42,277 nucleotides of DNA from Sergeia podlipaevii (Eukaryota > Euglenozoa > Kinetoplastea > Trypanosomatida > Trypanosomatidae). The stretch's first letter is position 1, and the number at the start of each line of letters is the position of its first letter. The stretch is from contig JASANZ010002074.1 in assembly GCA_030849805.1 (NCBI GenBank), forward strand, positions 1 to 42,277, written 5' to 3'. A program made the translations under genes and the position numbers. The notes under the pieces were generated by a model that made no database searches, was not told where the DNA came from, and saw only the letters and a list, made by a program, of their open reading frames with translations. This document shows, in pieces, positions 18,308-26,762 of this stretch.

Positions 18308-19414
18308 TCACATGGAGGTTGCCATTCCGACAACTGACTGAAATAATCCTTTCATATAATCACCAATACCTGGAGCACGCACCAGACCGTGAGTCTGCCG
18401 GAGAGCAGTAATCTCTTCTGGTGTCGCTAATTTTAAGCTGTCCATAAAAGCAAAATCATACTTGGCAATCCATCGCATCGCAATACGTAAAAAATCGCTC
18501 ACATCGCATACTGGGTATTTGTGAAGCAATGGTATCGCTTCGGAAAGATTCTTTGTACTGAGAAGAGAATCGCGTAAATGATGGCACATGGCCACTGCAA
18601 CATACAGTGTCGCACTACGCAACTGATCGCCAAACGACAAAAGAAAGTCCCATATCCTCAAGCAATCCGCTTCGTTAAACTCCTGTGTGAACAGAAGCAT
18701 GATCCACCGTAGAGCAAAATGCTCTGCGCACACCCCAAGAGTCTGTAAATGGCTCGATACATCCACGTCAAAAAAAGCAAGTGCGTGATCAAAGTGCCTA
18801 ATTGTGCTAATGACCCCTCTGTTTGCGTCCGAGTCGAGAGAAAGACAAAAATCATCACCTAGATATGAAAGCATCGTTTGAAAACAAAAGAAGACACTAC
18901 TTTCCACTGACTTTGTTAATCCTTCAAGCGTGCCAGCACAAAAGGCGAATAATAAGTGCCCAACTATCTCATTCATTCCCTGTACGTAGCTAATACCACT
19001 ATTTACGCCAGCAAGTGTATATAAAATGCGACGCAGTGCATGCTGGGCAGGCGAAAAGCGGTACGCCCCGACAGTACCAACGTGCTCACCGGGCTCTTCA
19101 CTCCCGCAAACAAAAAAATGCATTGATGACATTGTCCGATACACATCCATGTCAATAAGGTGATGCAGTTCGCCCACACCAGTGGCATTGCCGTCATCAT
19201 CTAAAGTGCATACCGCTTCAAGAATCTTTTGATATTCTTCTTGACTTTTCTTCTCTCCTTTATCCCACAATTCTGGGTAGAGCGGATAAAACCCCATAAT
19301 AAGTTTCCAGATAGTAGGCCTATATGTAGATGGAAGACCTCGCCGGCACAGCTGCGCCACTGCAACAAAATCTACTGGTGAAGCTTCTAATGTTTCCTTA
19401 CATTTCGCCTCCAT
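18308..19414 (-). CDS. TBC-domain Rab GTPase-activating protein
   Basis: 368 residues, nearly all TBC domain. Signature elements are present: the RxxxW motif in LPSTYRPTIWKLIMG (Arg32, Trp36), the arginine finger IxxDxxR as IDMDVYR (87-93, Arg93) and the glutamine finger in ISYVQGMNEIVG (Gln145). Both catalytic fingers are intact, so an active GAP that speeds GTP hydrolysis by a Rab is expected. The YVQGMNEIVG segment and overall compactness resemble TBC1D13-type proteins, which act in endosomal or recycling traffic. The Rab substrate cannot be told from sequence. There is no membrane anchor. Wobble positions look more AT-rich than in neighbouring genes. The start is the first ATG at 19414. 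Confidence 0.9.
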   Translation of the reverse strand: MEAKCKETLEASPVDFVAVAQLCRRGLPSTYRPTIWKLIMGFYPLYPELWDKGEKKSQEEYQKILEAVCTLDDDGNATGVGELHHLIDMDVYRTMSSMHFFVCGSEEPGEHVGTVGAYRFSPAQHALRRILYTLAGVNSGISYVQGMNEIVGHLLFAFCAGTLEGLTKSVESSVFFCFQTMLSYLGDDFCLSLDSDANRGVISTIRHFDHALAFFDVDVSSHLQTLGVCAEHFALRWIMLLFTQEFNEADCLRIWDFLLSFGDQLRSATLYVAVAMCHHLRDSLLSTKNLSEAIPLLHKYPVCDVSDFLRIAMRWIAKYDFAFMDSLKLATPEEITALRQTHGLVRAPGIGDYMKGLFQSVVGMATSM

Positions 19415-20180
19415 TTGCTAGTAGAATAAAATTATTGTTCTTTCCATCAAGTGGCTACCTCGAATAGCAAACTGTGTCTTTTTGAGAGCAAACAATTTGT
19501 GTACAGATTAGATAGAAGAAAGCTAAGAAAATTTTAATTACAAAGCGAAAACAAGACCAGTAGCTATATTGCGGACAGTATCTATATTGAAGCAGCAGAA
19601 AAAAAAACCAAAGCAATGGGAACAAAAACGAAAAAAAAATATAATATGTGTGTTTTAAATAATCAACATTGAGCACAACGTCGCACTGCTAAGACGGCCA
19701 TCCTATAGGGTTAAGTATTGATTTTATTCAACAAGTTGACGAAAAATAATAATATAGGTTTGTGTTTCCAATTCTTTTGTATACTTATAAAACCTATCAA
19801 TATACGCATAAATAACAGACCTATCCCGTTGCAGCGGTAACATCACACATAGCAAAACAATGAAGCACTATATGTCTCCCTTTCTCACAATAGTTTTTGA
19901 TGTGTGTTGATACATGCAAAACCTACTACTATTCAACTTATATATATATATATCACCCCACCAGAACGTTGTTACTTCCGATCACATTTTATTCAGGGAA
20001 ATTGCGTGTGAAGAAAACAACCAATATGATCAGTCATTCTGGTAGCAATACAGTAAGAAAATATTAATAATATGAAGCCCTCCTATATAAAAGCAATAAC
20101 AAACGGTTATTTAGCTTTTCAATTGAAATCGAACGAGCGAAATAGCGGACCTCAAAAAAAAAAAAGTCCAGACACCTTAT
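19415..20180. other. Intergenic spacer, no gene seen
   Basis: AT-rich spacer of about 770 bases with a short TA run near 19939-19952 and A-runs at 19598-19610, 19630-19642 and 20154-20165. The 73-residue minus frame at 19455-19676 is Phe/Tyr-rich spacer and is not supported. Confidence 0.5.
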
Positions 20181-20492
20181 TTACGGAATAGGGTTGATGG
20201 CATCTAGAAACGACATGACTGTACGGGTAAAGGTCAACTGGGTGTCAATAACGGGGTAAACCAGTGCCATGCGTCCATCAGGGAGAGCTACATATGCACG
20301 ACGCCTAATCCTGTCGTACGTCTTCTCATCCTCATCAGCAAGGTTGGCACGGTAGTAAGACTGCTTTATAAGAATTGCAGAAGATGCAATAAAAAACATG
20401 TAAAGAGGAGCCCCAAACGCCAGTGCACGGAAACGAGCTGTGTACGTCGTAGGAACAAGAAAGCTCCAGAAGGGACGCTTCACGATGGCCAT
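20181..20492 (-). CDS. Unrecognised small single-pass protein (103 aa)
   Basis: 103 residues with a basic, aromatic N terminus (MAIVKRPFWSFLVPTTYTAR), one predicted transmembrane helix (about 24-42, LAFGAPLYMFFIASSAILI), then a soluble C-terminal domain (YDRIRRRAYVALPDGRMALV and YPVIDTQLTFTRTVMSFLDA). Size and layout resemble small single-pass subunits of mitochondrial respiratory or ATP-synthase complexes, several of which are lineage-specific in kinetoplastids. That is inference; no family is recognised. The ATG at 20492-20490 is the first in frame that makes sense. Confidence 0.78.
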   Translation of the reverse strand: MAIVKRPFWSFLVPTTYTARFRALAFGAPLYMFFIASSAILIKQSYYRANLADEDEKTYDRIRRRAYVALPDGRMALVYPVIDTQLTFTRTVMSFLDAINPIP

Positions 20493-21076
20493 GATGATTG
20501 ATTTTCTCTTTTTGAAGAAATATCAAAGGTAAAAACACTATAGCTAATATATATATATGGTAAATCAATTCAAGAGCAAAACGTGTGAAAAAAATATAAT
20601 GAAAGGGAGTGTTAACAAGATAATGTAAGTTTGAAAGAAAAGTAAAAGAGAAGCCTTGCCGCTTCTTTTTGCATTTTCATTTGTCGACAATGGCACCGTC
20701 CATCCCTCATGATTTCCTGCGTGAGCATGCGTTACTCACGCAGGAAAAAGTGAAAAAAAAATTTCTTTCCCATATACAGCTGTATAAACATATTTTGTAC
20801 AGTATAGCTGTTGCCTGAACAAAAACCTCATGACAAACCGCAAATACAGCTCAAAAAGAAGCGAAACTTCTTACATCTGAAAACGTATATTTTCTGTTTT
20901 TTCTTCCTCACGATTTCATCATTTATCGGATACCACGAATGGCTTCCAACTTAATTTTCCTTTTCGTGATGTGTATATTTCGGATATGTACATAATGCTT
21001 CAATACTACGTAAAAAAAAGGGAAAATAATATGTGCCGTCTAGGGGAAAGCGTAAACACGAAGACTCTTAGTGACT
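20493..21076. other. Intergenic spacer with a perfect hairpin
   Basis: Apart from the 13-bp stem-loop at 20713-20747 (listed separately) and a TA run near 20550-20559, no gene or repeat is seen. Confidence 0.55.
20713..20747. repeat. Perfect 13-bp inverted repeat (stem-loop) with 9-base loop
   Basis: TTTCCTGCGTGAG at 20713-20725 is exactly complementary to CTCACGCAGGAAA at 20735-20747, separated by CATGCGTTA. The stem is GC-containing and would be stable in DNA or RNA. In the transcribed direction it lies about 330 bases past the stop of the 115-residue gene and about 220 bases before the ATG of the 103-residue gene, so most likely in a 3' UTR or intergenic RNA. Confidence 0.8.
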
Positions 21077-21424
21077 TCAAGCGCGAGTGAAGAACAGCTT
21101 GCTGGTCTCCTTGCCGTTAGCAGAGTGAGAAACGGTGTTGGAGGCACGGATGCGCCAGCCCTCCTGCTCAAGAGAGCTGATAACAGCCAGGTAAATGGCC
21201 GATTTGTGGAGCTCATCGCAGTAGTGCTGCTGAAGCTCCATGCGCCAGTGATCAGGGTTGGAAAGAAAGGCAAACTTGGGAGTTTCCTTGCCAGGGTTCA
21301 AAGCGGTGGAGGTGGCAAGGGGAAGCTGATTCTCCATGGCGCGAATAGTATCCTCACGGAGAGTGGATCCCATAACGGTGATCACGGGAGGGTTGAAGGT
21401 GCAGGAAACGCAGAGGTTCGGCAT
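21077..21424 (-). CDS. Unrecognised small soluble protein (115 aa)
   Basis: 115 residues starting MPNLCVSCTFNPPVITVMGS at ATG 21424-21422. There is no signal peptide or membrane segment. The C-terminal half has an alpha-beta look: NPDHWRMELQQHYCDELHKS, AIYLAVISSLEQEGWRIRAS, then a Ser/Asn turn and the strand KETSKLFFTRA. GC-rich third positions and balanced composition mark it as a genuine, probably well-expressed gene. The pattern of a helix followed by EQEGWRIRAS and a final strand suggests a small compact domain. I do not recognise a family. Confidence 0.8.
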   Translation of the reverse strand: MPNLCVSCTFNPPVITVMGSTLREDTIRAMENQLPLATSTALNPGKETPKFAFLSNPDHWRMELQQHYCDELHKSAIYLAVISSLEQEGWRIRASNTVSHSANGKETSKLFFTRA

Positions 21425-21833
21425 TTTTGAGGGTGAAGATTGGAGGCGCGAGAGTATATGAATTGAATCCTACAGTATTACAATTTTTAAAGCAAAATGA
21501 AAGGGAAGAGAAGAAGATAGCAAAATAATGAATGGAGTGCATAACGAAAAAGAATAGATAATAACATTAAAAATAGAACCAGTAAGAAAATACTAGAGTC
21601 ATTTCCTATTTACATCTGCATATTGTTAACTTTTGTAATCATTGCTGTGTGCTGTTCTTACAAATTGATGGTGACAAGTGAAAAATGATATTTTTATTAT
21701 ATGCAATGCGTATTTATATATAAATGTTGCGTGTTTTATTTTTCACATCATTGCACATTTTCTCCCTTTTATAGCTGTTGTGAGCACTTCACTTCTGGTA
21801 TTTAGCTAAAAGTGTCTTTTCCGTTGGTTTCCT
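21425..21833. other. AT-rich spacer before the GC-rich island
   Basis: No gene seen. It contains one arm (21783-21792) of a 10-bp inverted repeat whose partner lies beyond the GC-rich island. Confidence 0.5.
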
Positions 21834-22085
21834 CTGCGCCGCGTGCGCGTGGGTTCAAAGGGGTCCGGGGCGGGCCCGTGGGCCTTGGGGATGGCGACAA
21901 GGGCCGGGGGGGGGGTGGGCGTCGCGGACGGGGCAGTGCGGGGCGGCCCATGCCCGGCGGCGGAGGGGAGCCCAAAGGCGCCGAAAAAGAAAAGAAAGAA
22001 AAAGGAGGTAAATAAAGGAAGAATGGTAAGGGGGGAAAAGAGGGATGGAAAAGCGTGAAAGCAACTGATTGCAACGTGAAGTGCT
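21783..22085. repeat. 10-bp inverted repeat bracketing the GC-rich island
   Basis: AGCACTTCAC at 21783-21792 and its reverse complement GTGAAGTGCT at 22076-22085 lie on either side of the GC-rich island. No flanking target-site duplication is evident. Confidence 0.5.
21834..21982. other. GC-rich island with G-quadruplex potential
   Basis: About 150 bases of extreme GC content in an otherwise AT-rich spacer: by hand count 53 of 60 bases are G or C in 21901-21960. The plus strand has many runs of three or more G, including ten in a row at 21906-21915, spaced closely enough for G-quadruplexes. The minus frame through it (Pro/Arg-rich) is composition-driven and not credited as a gene. Confidence 0.75.
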
Positions 22086-22404
22086 AAATGGTGAGTTTTG
22101 TGTGTTTTTTTAAAGTTGTTTTATCAAGAAAAGTACATTGATATCCTCTTATCATTAACAGTAAAAATGTGTAAACAATTGTTGCTGACTTCTCACGCAC
22201 AAACTTTACCAGTTTCATAACTACTCCCATAAAAAAGGCGCCGAAAATAATAAGTGAAATCTAAAAATAAGTGTATAAGTTGATGTGTTTGAACGTGTGT
22301 TGGGCGTATTTTCCTCCGAAAAATAAAAATAACAATGAGGAGAATCTGAATCATCGCTATAGCCCTTTTTGAGGAGCATACATGGGAAGGAGAAAGCTTA
22401 ACAG
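21983..22404. other. Spacer between GC-rich island and the divergent FUN14 gene
   Basis: Purine-rich on the plus strand to about 22060, then AT-rich. Contains the second copy of the 14-mer AAAGGCGCCGAAAA (22234-22247; first copy 21974-21987). No gene seen. Confidence 0.5.
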
Positions 22405-23175
22405 CTAGAGTAGCATGGCACCGCAGCCTACACCAACCCAGAAGGACAGACGTCTTGGGATCGTCTTTGTCAGTCTATGCTGGACTCTCTTAATCCACAG
22501 TGATAATGAATGGTTTGCCGCCACACTCATCTCCTCTTCTGTGAACGGAACTCCGCGAAACATTGCAGCGTAGAGGTCCGCGATAAGTGCTCTCCATTGA
22601 ATAGATGCGTAACCCATGAAGCTCAAGGATTGAAGCACAACAACAGAAATGCCCACCTGTGCCAGGATAGAAGAAGTGATACGTCGGCAAGTCATGCCCA
22701 CAGCCGCCCCCATGACAGCGTTTGCCATCATCGCGCCACACGCTTGCACCTTCCTTCTGCGTGCATCGAGTGGCTCTCCACGCACGCCTGTAGACTGCTG
22801 CTCATCGCCGCACCTTGATGCTGATTCAGCAACGGGTAAAGATATTCTGCGATTCACCATACTGCTGTTGTCATATGCGGTTTCAGACTGTCGTGAAGGG
22901 GTGATGCTTGGTGAGTCTGGGGACCACGCATGTACAACAGGGTTGCGCTCTTCTGAAAGTTCTCCCACCACGACGTCGCGAACTACGCCGTACGCCTGCG
23001 ACACATCAAATTCTGCGGTCATCCTCAACTTGCGAGCGCGGTTCGGGTTCACCTTCGAGGAAGCATCGAGGTCATCAAAGAACGTTTTGCGCAAGCTGTC
23101 CACGGGAACTACAAACTGGGCTGGGGACTCTCCACATTGTCCCTGGACTTCAACTATTACACGCGGCTCGCTCAT
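22405..23175 (-). CDS. Divergent FUN14-domain protein with long N-terminal extension
   Basis: 256 residues. Residues 1-140 are mostly disordered and Ser/Arg-rich. Residues 149-256 match the FUN14 domain and, more closely, the other FUN14 protein in this window (26763-27158): 16 of 44 positions are identical over A151-W194, including GAAVG, RRITSS, LQSL and MGYASIQW. In the next segment the EF-hand of the paralogue is replaced by RGVPFTEEEM, which lacks the Asp/Asn ligands. It ends with a third hydrophobic helix (RRLSFWVGVGCGAMLL). FUN14 proteins are mitochondrial outer-membrane proteins; animal FUNDC1 is a mitophagy receptor. A YGVV sequence (62-65) could be read as an LIR but is weak evidence. 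The ATG at 23175 is used; the longer frame starts with TTG. Confidence 0.75.
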   Translation of the reverse strand: MSEPRVIVEVQGQCGESPAQFVVPVDSLRKTFFDDLDASSKVNPNRARKLRMTAEFDVSQAYGVVRDVVVGELSEERNPVVHAWSPDSPSITPSRQSETAYDNSSMVNRRISLPVAESASRCGDEQQSTGVRGEPLDARRRKVQACGAMMANAVMGAAVGMTCRRITSSILAQVGISVVVLQSLSFMGYASIQWRALIADLYAAMFRGVPFTEEEMSVAANHSLSLWIKRVQHRLTKTIPRRLSFWVGVGCGAMLL

Positions 23176-23530
23176 TGTGGACAAGCCTGATTAATGATTC
23201 TACACTGCGTTTTCTCTCTTTTCTAAAAATAAATAAATAAATGTACAGTGCTGGTGCTCGCTGTAGACGACTCGCCAAATTGTTTATTGCGTGTATGTGA
23301 TGAAGAGCAAGGAGAAAATATACGATTTATTCGTGACTACAGCTACTTGTTCGCCTATACGGATCTATATATTGTGTCATTCAAAAGGGAAGAAAGTTAA
23401 AATAAAGAAGATCAGACGTCGAAATGGATATTGAGCCCATGCGCATTGATAAAAAGTATTTGCCTTCTTTCAAGGCCCAAAAATGGATACGATGTGCACT
23501 GTGCGAAAACAACGGCAGCTCTTTTTCTTT
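23176..23530. other. Intergenic spacer, no gene seen
   Basis: AT-rich, about 355 bases, with an AAAT repeat near 23227-23241. No reading frame is credible. Confidence 0.5.
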
Positions 23531-24631
23531 TTAAACGTCATCCCCAAGCACCACCTCATTCGTCTCCGTGTTTCGGAGAAGAAGATCAAACTCATTCCAT
23601 GCGTCGTTGTAGCAAACGCCAAGAACCACTGCTCGCCCAGATGGTGTCTTGCCGCGCCATGGCTCCCCTGGCCGCACACAAAACAGACCCTCGGTGAGCC
23701 ACGTGGAGCAATCATAGTCGCCCTCGCTCATGTAGCAGCGTGGGTCCTCGCGCGCAAGCATAGCACTAGACCCCGTTGGCCCATTGTACTCCAGTGCTAC
23801 CGAGCCTACTGACAGCAGCGGCGAGCCGTGCAGCACTGGAGCCAGGCACGCGGCGGGAGCCCCGCTGGGATGCCAGAATAGACAAGGCCCATGTAAAGCG
23901 CCTCCTGTGTCCTCAGCCACGCCTACGCACGCGGCCACACCGTAGCGGCCGAGCACCTTGCTGCCATGCGCTACAGCTGGAGCAAAGTGCGTTGTGGCTT
24001 CACGGGAGACGTCGAAGTAGCGCTTGACTGCTTGCTGACCACCACAATGATATGGAAAGGACAGCTGAAGCCCACGGACGTCAATCTCAGCGCCACGCTC
24101 GAGCAACTGTTCAGTGCCTACAACGCCAAAATGCCTGCGCCGTCCCAGCCGATACGCGGCATCCAGCACACAGCCAGTGCGTAGGCCCAGTCGCACTGCC
24201 TCTAGAAGACACAACGCACCCAGCTCAGTGGCAGCGCTCGCAGAGGGAGAAGCCGCCGGGACCGTCACTGATGGTTTGGTGAAGTGGCCACGACAGGTGG
24301 CGAGCTCGGCCAAAGAAACGGGGAACGCTCCTGCAAGGCCTGGTGAGTGCACAAGCAGCTCAGAGGCAGCTAGGTGATCCTTGCCTTCGCCTGTGGTGCC
24401 CACAGTCCCAAGTAGCGTCAGTGGAATACGCACATTGTCGCCAATGTGGAGCGCGGTATACAAAGCCTCCCCGTTGCTGTGTTCAGCGGCCGCAGTGGCT
24501 GTTCGTCCAGCACGTCTGCTCAGTACATCACGAGCACGGTGAAGGATGCTGCCTGACGAGAGCTCCATAAGACGCGTCTTGGTGTAGTTGGTGGGATCCA
24601 AGACGGGAAAGGCAAACCTCTTCCCGCTCAT
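23531..24631 (-). CDS. Unrecognised protein (366 aa), Gly/Ala-rich
   Basis: 366 residues from ATG 24631-24629 (MSGKRFAFPVLDPTNYTKTR). Soluble, with no signal peptide or clear transmembrane helix. An Ala/Gly/Leu-rich middle (SPSASAATELGALCLLEAVR) is followed by a beta-rich C-terminal half with many Gly and Cys (HFGVVGTEQLLERGAEIDVR, GRYGVAACVGVAEDTGGALH, VALEYNGPTGSSAMLARED, TPSGRAVVLGVCYNDAWNEF) and an acidic end (VVLGDDV). The sense-strand GC is high, as in well-behaved coding sequence. I looked for hydrolase, protease and fumarylacetoacetase motifs and found none convincing. It could be a kinetoplastid-specific enzyme or structural protein. Confidence 0.82.
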   Translation of the reverse strand: MSGKRFAFPVLDPTNYTKTRLMELSSGSILHRARDVLSRRAGRTATAAAEHSNGEALYTALHIGDNVRIPLTLLGTVGTTGEGKDHLAASELLVHSPGLAGAFPVSLAELATCRGHFTKPSVTVPAASPSASAATELGALCLLEAVRLGLRTGCVLDAAYRLGRRRHFGVVGTEQLLERGAEIDVRGLQLSFPYHCGGQQAVKRYFDVSREATTHFAPAVAHGSKVLGRYGVAACVGVAEDTGGALHGPCLFWHPSGAPAACLAPVLHGSPLLSVGSVALEYNGPTGSSAMLAREDPRCYMSEGDYDCSTWLTEGLFCVRPGEPWRGKTPSGRAVVLGVCYNDAWNEFDLLLRNTETNEVVLGDDV

Positions 24632-24664
24632 GCTTCCCGCCGCCCCTCTCTGTTCTTTCCTATT

Positions 24665-24838
24665 TTATTCAAAGCTAGCAGCAACCGCTACTCCCTCCAG
24701 TCCGTACCTAAGAACAACAACAGCAGCAACAGGAATGAAGAGAAAATGAATTATTTGGGAACGGAAATAATAAAAAAGAAGAGAAAAGAGCAGCAGTGCT
24801 GCGCGCTTGATCCCTGCCCAAACTGATATTACTACCAT
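24665..24838 (-). CDS. Candidate small membrane protein (57 aa)
   Basis: An ATG at 24838-24836 opens 57 codons (MVVISVWAGIKRAALLLFSL...). The product has two hydrophobic stretches (about 9-24 and 32-45) separated by FRSQIIH, and ends GLEGVAVAASFE. The composition is less Phe/Lys-biased than chance frames in nearby spacers, and the frame lies in an otherwise empty 375-base gap on the transcribed strand. Against it: no strong pyrimidine tract precedes the ATG and no family is recognised. The frame also extends upstream to a TTG. Confidence 0.35.
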   Translation of the reverse strand: MVVISVWAGIKRAALLLFSLLFYYFRSQIIHFLFIPVAAVVVLRYGLEGVAVAASFE

Positions 24839-25006
24839 GGTTAATATTGCTTTTTGTTTACTCAATGTTGAGTTTGCAAAAGTTTCAACTGACAACGTTT
24901 TTCTTCATTTGAAGCCCGGGCAGTCAACGATAGCAGCATCAGCAACGAGTGCAAAGTACTATATATATATAATAGGATAGGATAAAATGCTGCGACGGTT
25001 GCTAGC

Positions 25007-26299
25007 TCAGTCATCCTCGTCATCCCATGGCAGTTTCGCCTGAAAGGAGAGATCCTCCTTCTTGCCCTCCTCATCATGAGAAGTGCTGACAGCAGAACGG
25101 AGAGGTGAGGCGTTTGTCGTAGCCACTGCCGACGCAGTCGCATTACTCTTGACACCTGTGCCCTCGTGCACGACCGGTAGCGACGGCGCATGACTGGTGG
25201 ACAACTCGACCTTTGGTGGTGAGCCAGGCTTCGATCTCACACTGGTACTTCCAGCGCTTGCGCTACGCATGACTGTAGTGTCGGGTCCGCTTAGCTTGCA
25301 CTTCTCATATTCCTCCAGTGCTTCCTTTACCGCGTTGCTCGCGTTCAGCAGAGAAGCGTAGAGGGGCCCCGAATGCTCGTCAAGGGAAGTTCCGGTGAGT
25401 CGATCTGCCGCTTCGCAAAGCCGCCCAATGTGACGGGCAAACTTCACCTTATGATAGCGGCAACTCTCCCAGGCTGACTCGGCGAGTGGAGAGGTGGTGT
25501 CACCCTTGGCGATGAGAGAGCGCAGCAGCTGCAGATTGCCTTCAACAAGACTGATCTCCTCCCGCACGCTTCCTTCCTGCTCGCGCACCCAGCGCTGCTC
25601 CTCACCGAGCTCCGCGCACCGTGCGTCCACTCTTGCCCAGTAAACCTCATTACATTCCTCTGCTTCTTCTTCGTCGGCATCATTGTCCATTTCCTCTACT
25701 TCTGGGATCGTGGCACAGTCGGGAGCGGCAAGCAGTCTCAGCAGTGCAAGGAGCTGGGCGACACTTGTGCAGCGCTTATAAAGCCCACAGCGCCACGCCA
25801 ACGTGCACCAAAACTGATCATCAGACACGTCGCGCGGAACCACCTGCGAGTGGAGCGCGTGTACATCGTGCTCCGCCTGTATCCAGCTGATAAGGTCCGC
25901 CTGAGGAATGCACCTCGGAGCAGCGCTAGCAGCGGTCCGCAGCTCTTCTCCCTCTGCCTCGCTGCACTGAAGCACCTTCAGCACGCTGTCCCACTTTTCA
26001 GCATCTGCGCTTACTAGTGCAGGGTCCGTCACAGCACTGCTCCGATGCAGTAACGCGGCTCGCACAAGATAGTCCCACTCCGCTGTGGAGACTCCCCACG
26101 TTAGTGGCGTGGCGAGCACCATATCACGTGTGAGCAACACTGTGTTACCCTCTTTCGCTAACGCGGCATCACAGGCCTCAACGCGGCCAGTGTCTGTGGA
26201 GACGACAGGTATATCCGTATCAAGGACGCCACTCTGCTTCAGCATCTCGACGCCTTGCTCTGAGATGTTCTTCACCGCATCAAACCACGATGAAAACAT
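25007..26299 (-). CDS. BSD-domain protein (BSDC1-like)
   Basis: 430 residues. The N terminus MFSSWFDAVKNISEQGVEML matches the amphipathic start of BSDC1/SYAP1-type proteins. A central BSD domain (about 138-176) shows the hallmark VPRDVSDDQFWCTLAWRCGL with adjacent Phe163-Trp164. It is followed by an acidic patch (about 205-222), a helical coiled region (about 225-340) and a Ser/Thr-rich disordered tail ending LPWDDEDD, an acidic Trp motif of the kind that binds trafficking adaptors. BSD proteins of this class are peripheral membrane or trafficking factors; TFIIH p62 also has BSD domains but lacks this N terminus. The ATG at 26299 lies a few bases after a predicted splice acceptor. Confidence 0.8.
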   Translation of the reverse strand: MFSSWFDAVKNISEQGVEMLKQSGVLDTDIPVVSTDTGRVEACDAALAKEGNTVLLTRDMVLATPLTWGVSTAEWDYLVRAALLHRSSAVTDPALVSADAEKWDSVLKVLQCSEAEGEELRTAASAAPRCIPQADLISWIQAEHDVHALHSQVVPRDVSDDQFWCTLAWRCGLYKRCTSVAQLLALLRLLAAPDCATIPEVEEMDNDADEEEAEECNEVYWARVDARCAELGEEQRWVREQEGSVREEISLVEGNLQLLRSLIAKGDTTSPLAESAWESCRYHKVKFARHIGRLCEAADRLTGTSLDEHSGPLYASLLNASNAVKEALEEYEKCKLSGPDTTVMRSASAGSTSVRSKPGSPPKVELSTSHAPSLPVVHEGTGVKSNATASAVATTNASPLRSAVSTSHDEEGKKEDLSFQAKLPWDDEDD

Positions 26300-26309
26300 T
26301 TGCTAGTTA

Positions 26310-26334
26310 CTATATAAAAAAGAGGGAAAAGGTA
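26310..26334 (-). promoter_or_regulatory. Predicted trans-splice acceptor of the BSD gene
   Basis: Minus-strand pyrimidine tract (about 26334-26316) followed by AG at 26311-26310, ten bases before the ATG at 26299; another AG lies at 26304-26303. Either leaves a very short leader. Confidence 0.5.
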
Positions 26335-26762
26335 AGTGAGAAGGTGACCTACCACATACACACACACACAGGCAAAGAAAACGAGAAGAGACAAATAAAG
26401 AGTGCATTGGAATATGGCAGAAAAGAAAAAAAAAGTAAAGTAAGTGAGCGCATATCAGTTGATGCCATTGCTCTACAGCACCGTAAAGCGCCCAACGCAT
26501 ATATACTTGTGAAGAAAGAATATCTCTCTCTCTACATTTTTATGGTTTGTAAAGAAGAAGCAGTGTGAGTCAGAAATATATATATATGAAAGCAAAATAA
26601 ATATGATGTAACTATCATAATGTACTACTAACAGAAGAATGATCTACCGGCAAAGTACTTACGTACATATAAAGGGAGAAACCTTTCACCTTAATATGAA
26701 ATATATATATATATATATATGTATACTGGTCACGCCAGCACAGTGGCAACCCCATCCTTTCA
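26335..26762. other. Intergenic spacer with simple repeats
   Basis: Contains a (CA)n run near 26355-26370, TA runs near 26576-26587 and (AT)10 at 26701-26720, plus A-rich pyrimidine-tract complements near 26420-26436. No gene seen. Confidence 0.55.
26701..26720. repeat. (AT)10 microsatellite
   Basis: Twenty bases of alternating A and T about 40 bases beyond the stop codon of the EF-hand FUN14 gene. Confidence 0.85.

Noticed and set aside
21846..21866. GGGTTCAAA at the island edge as a tRNA T-arm
   Set aside because: No matching acceptor, anticodon or D arms could be folded around it.
21802..22074. 90-codon Pro/Arg-rich minus frame across the GC-rich island, and matching plus frames
   Set aside because: Long open frames are expected in GC-rich sequence; residues reflect composition only and no start or splice signal supports them.
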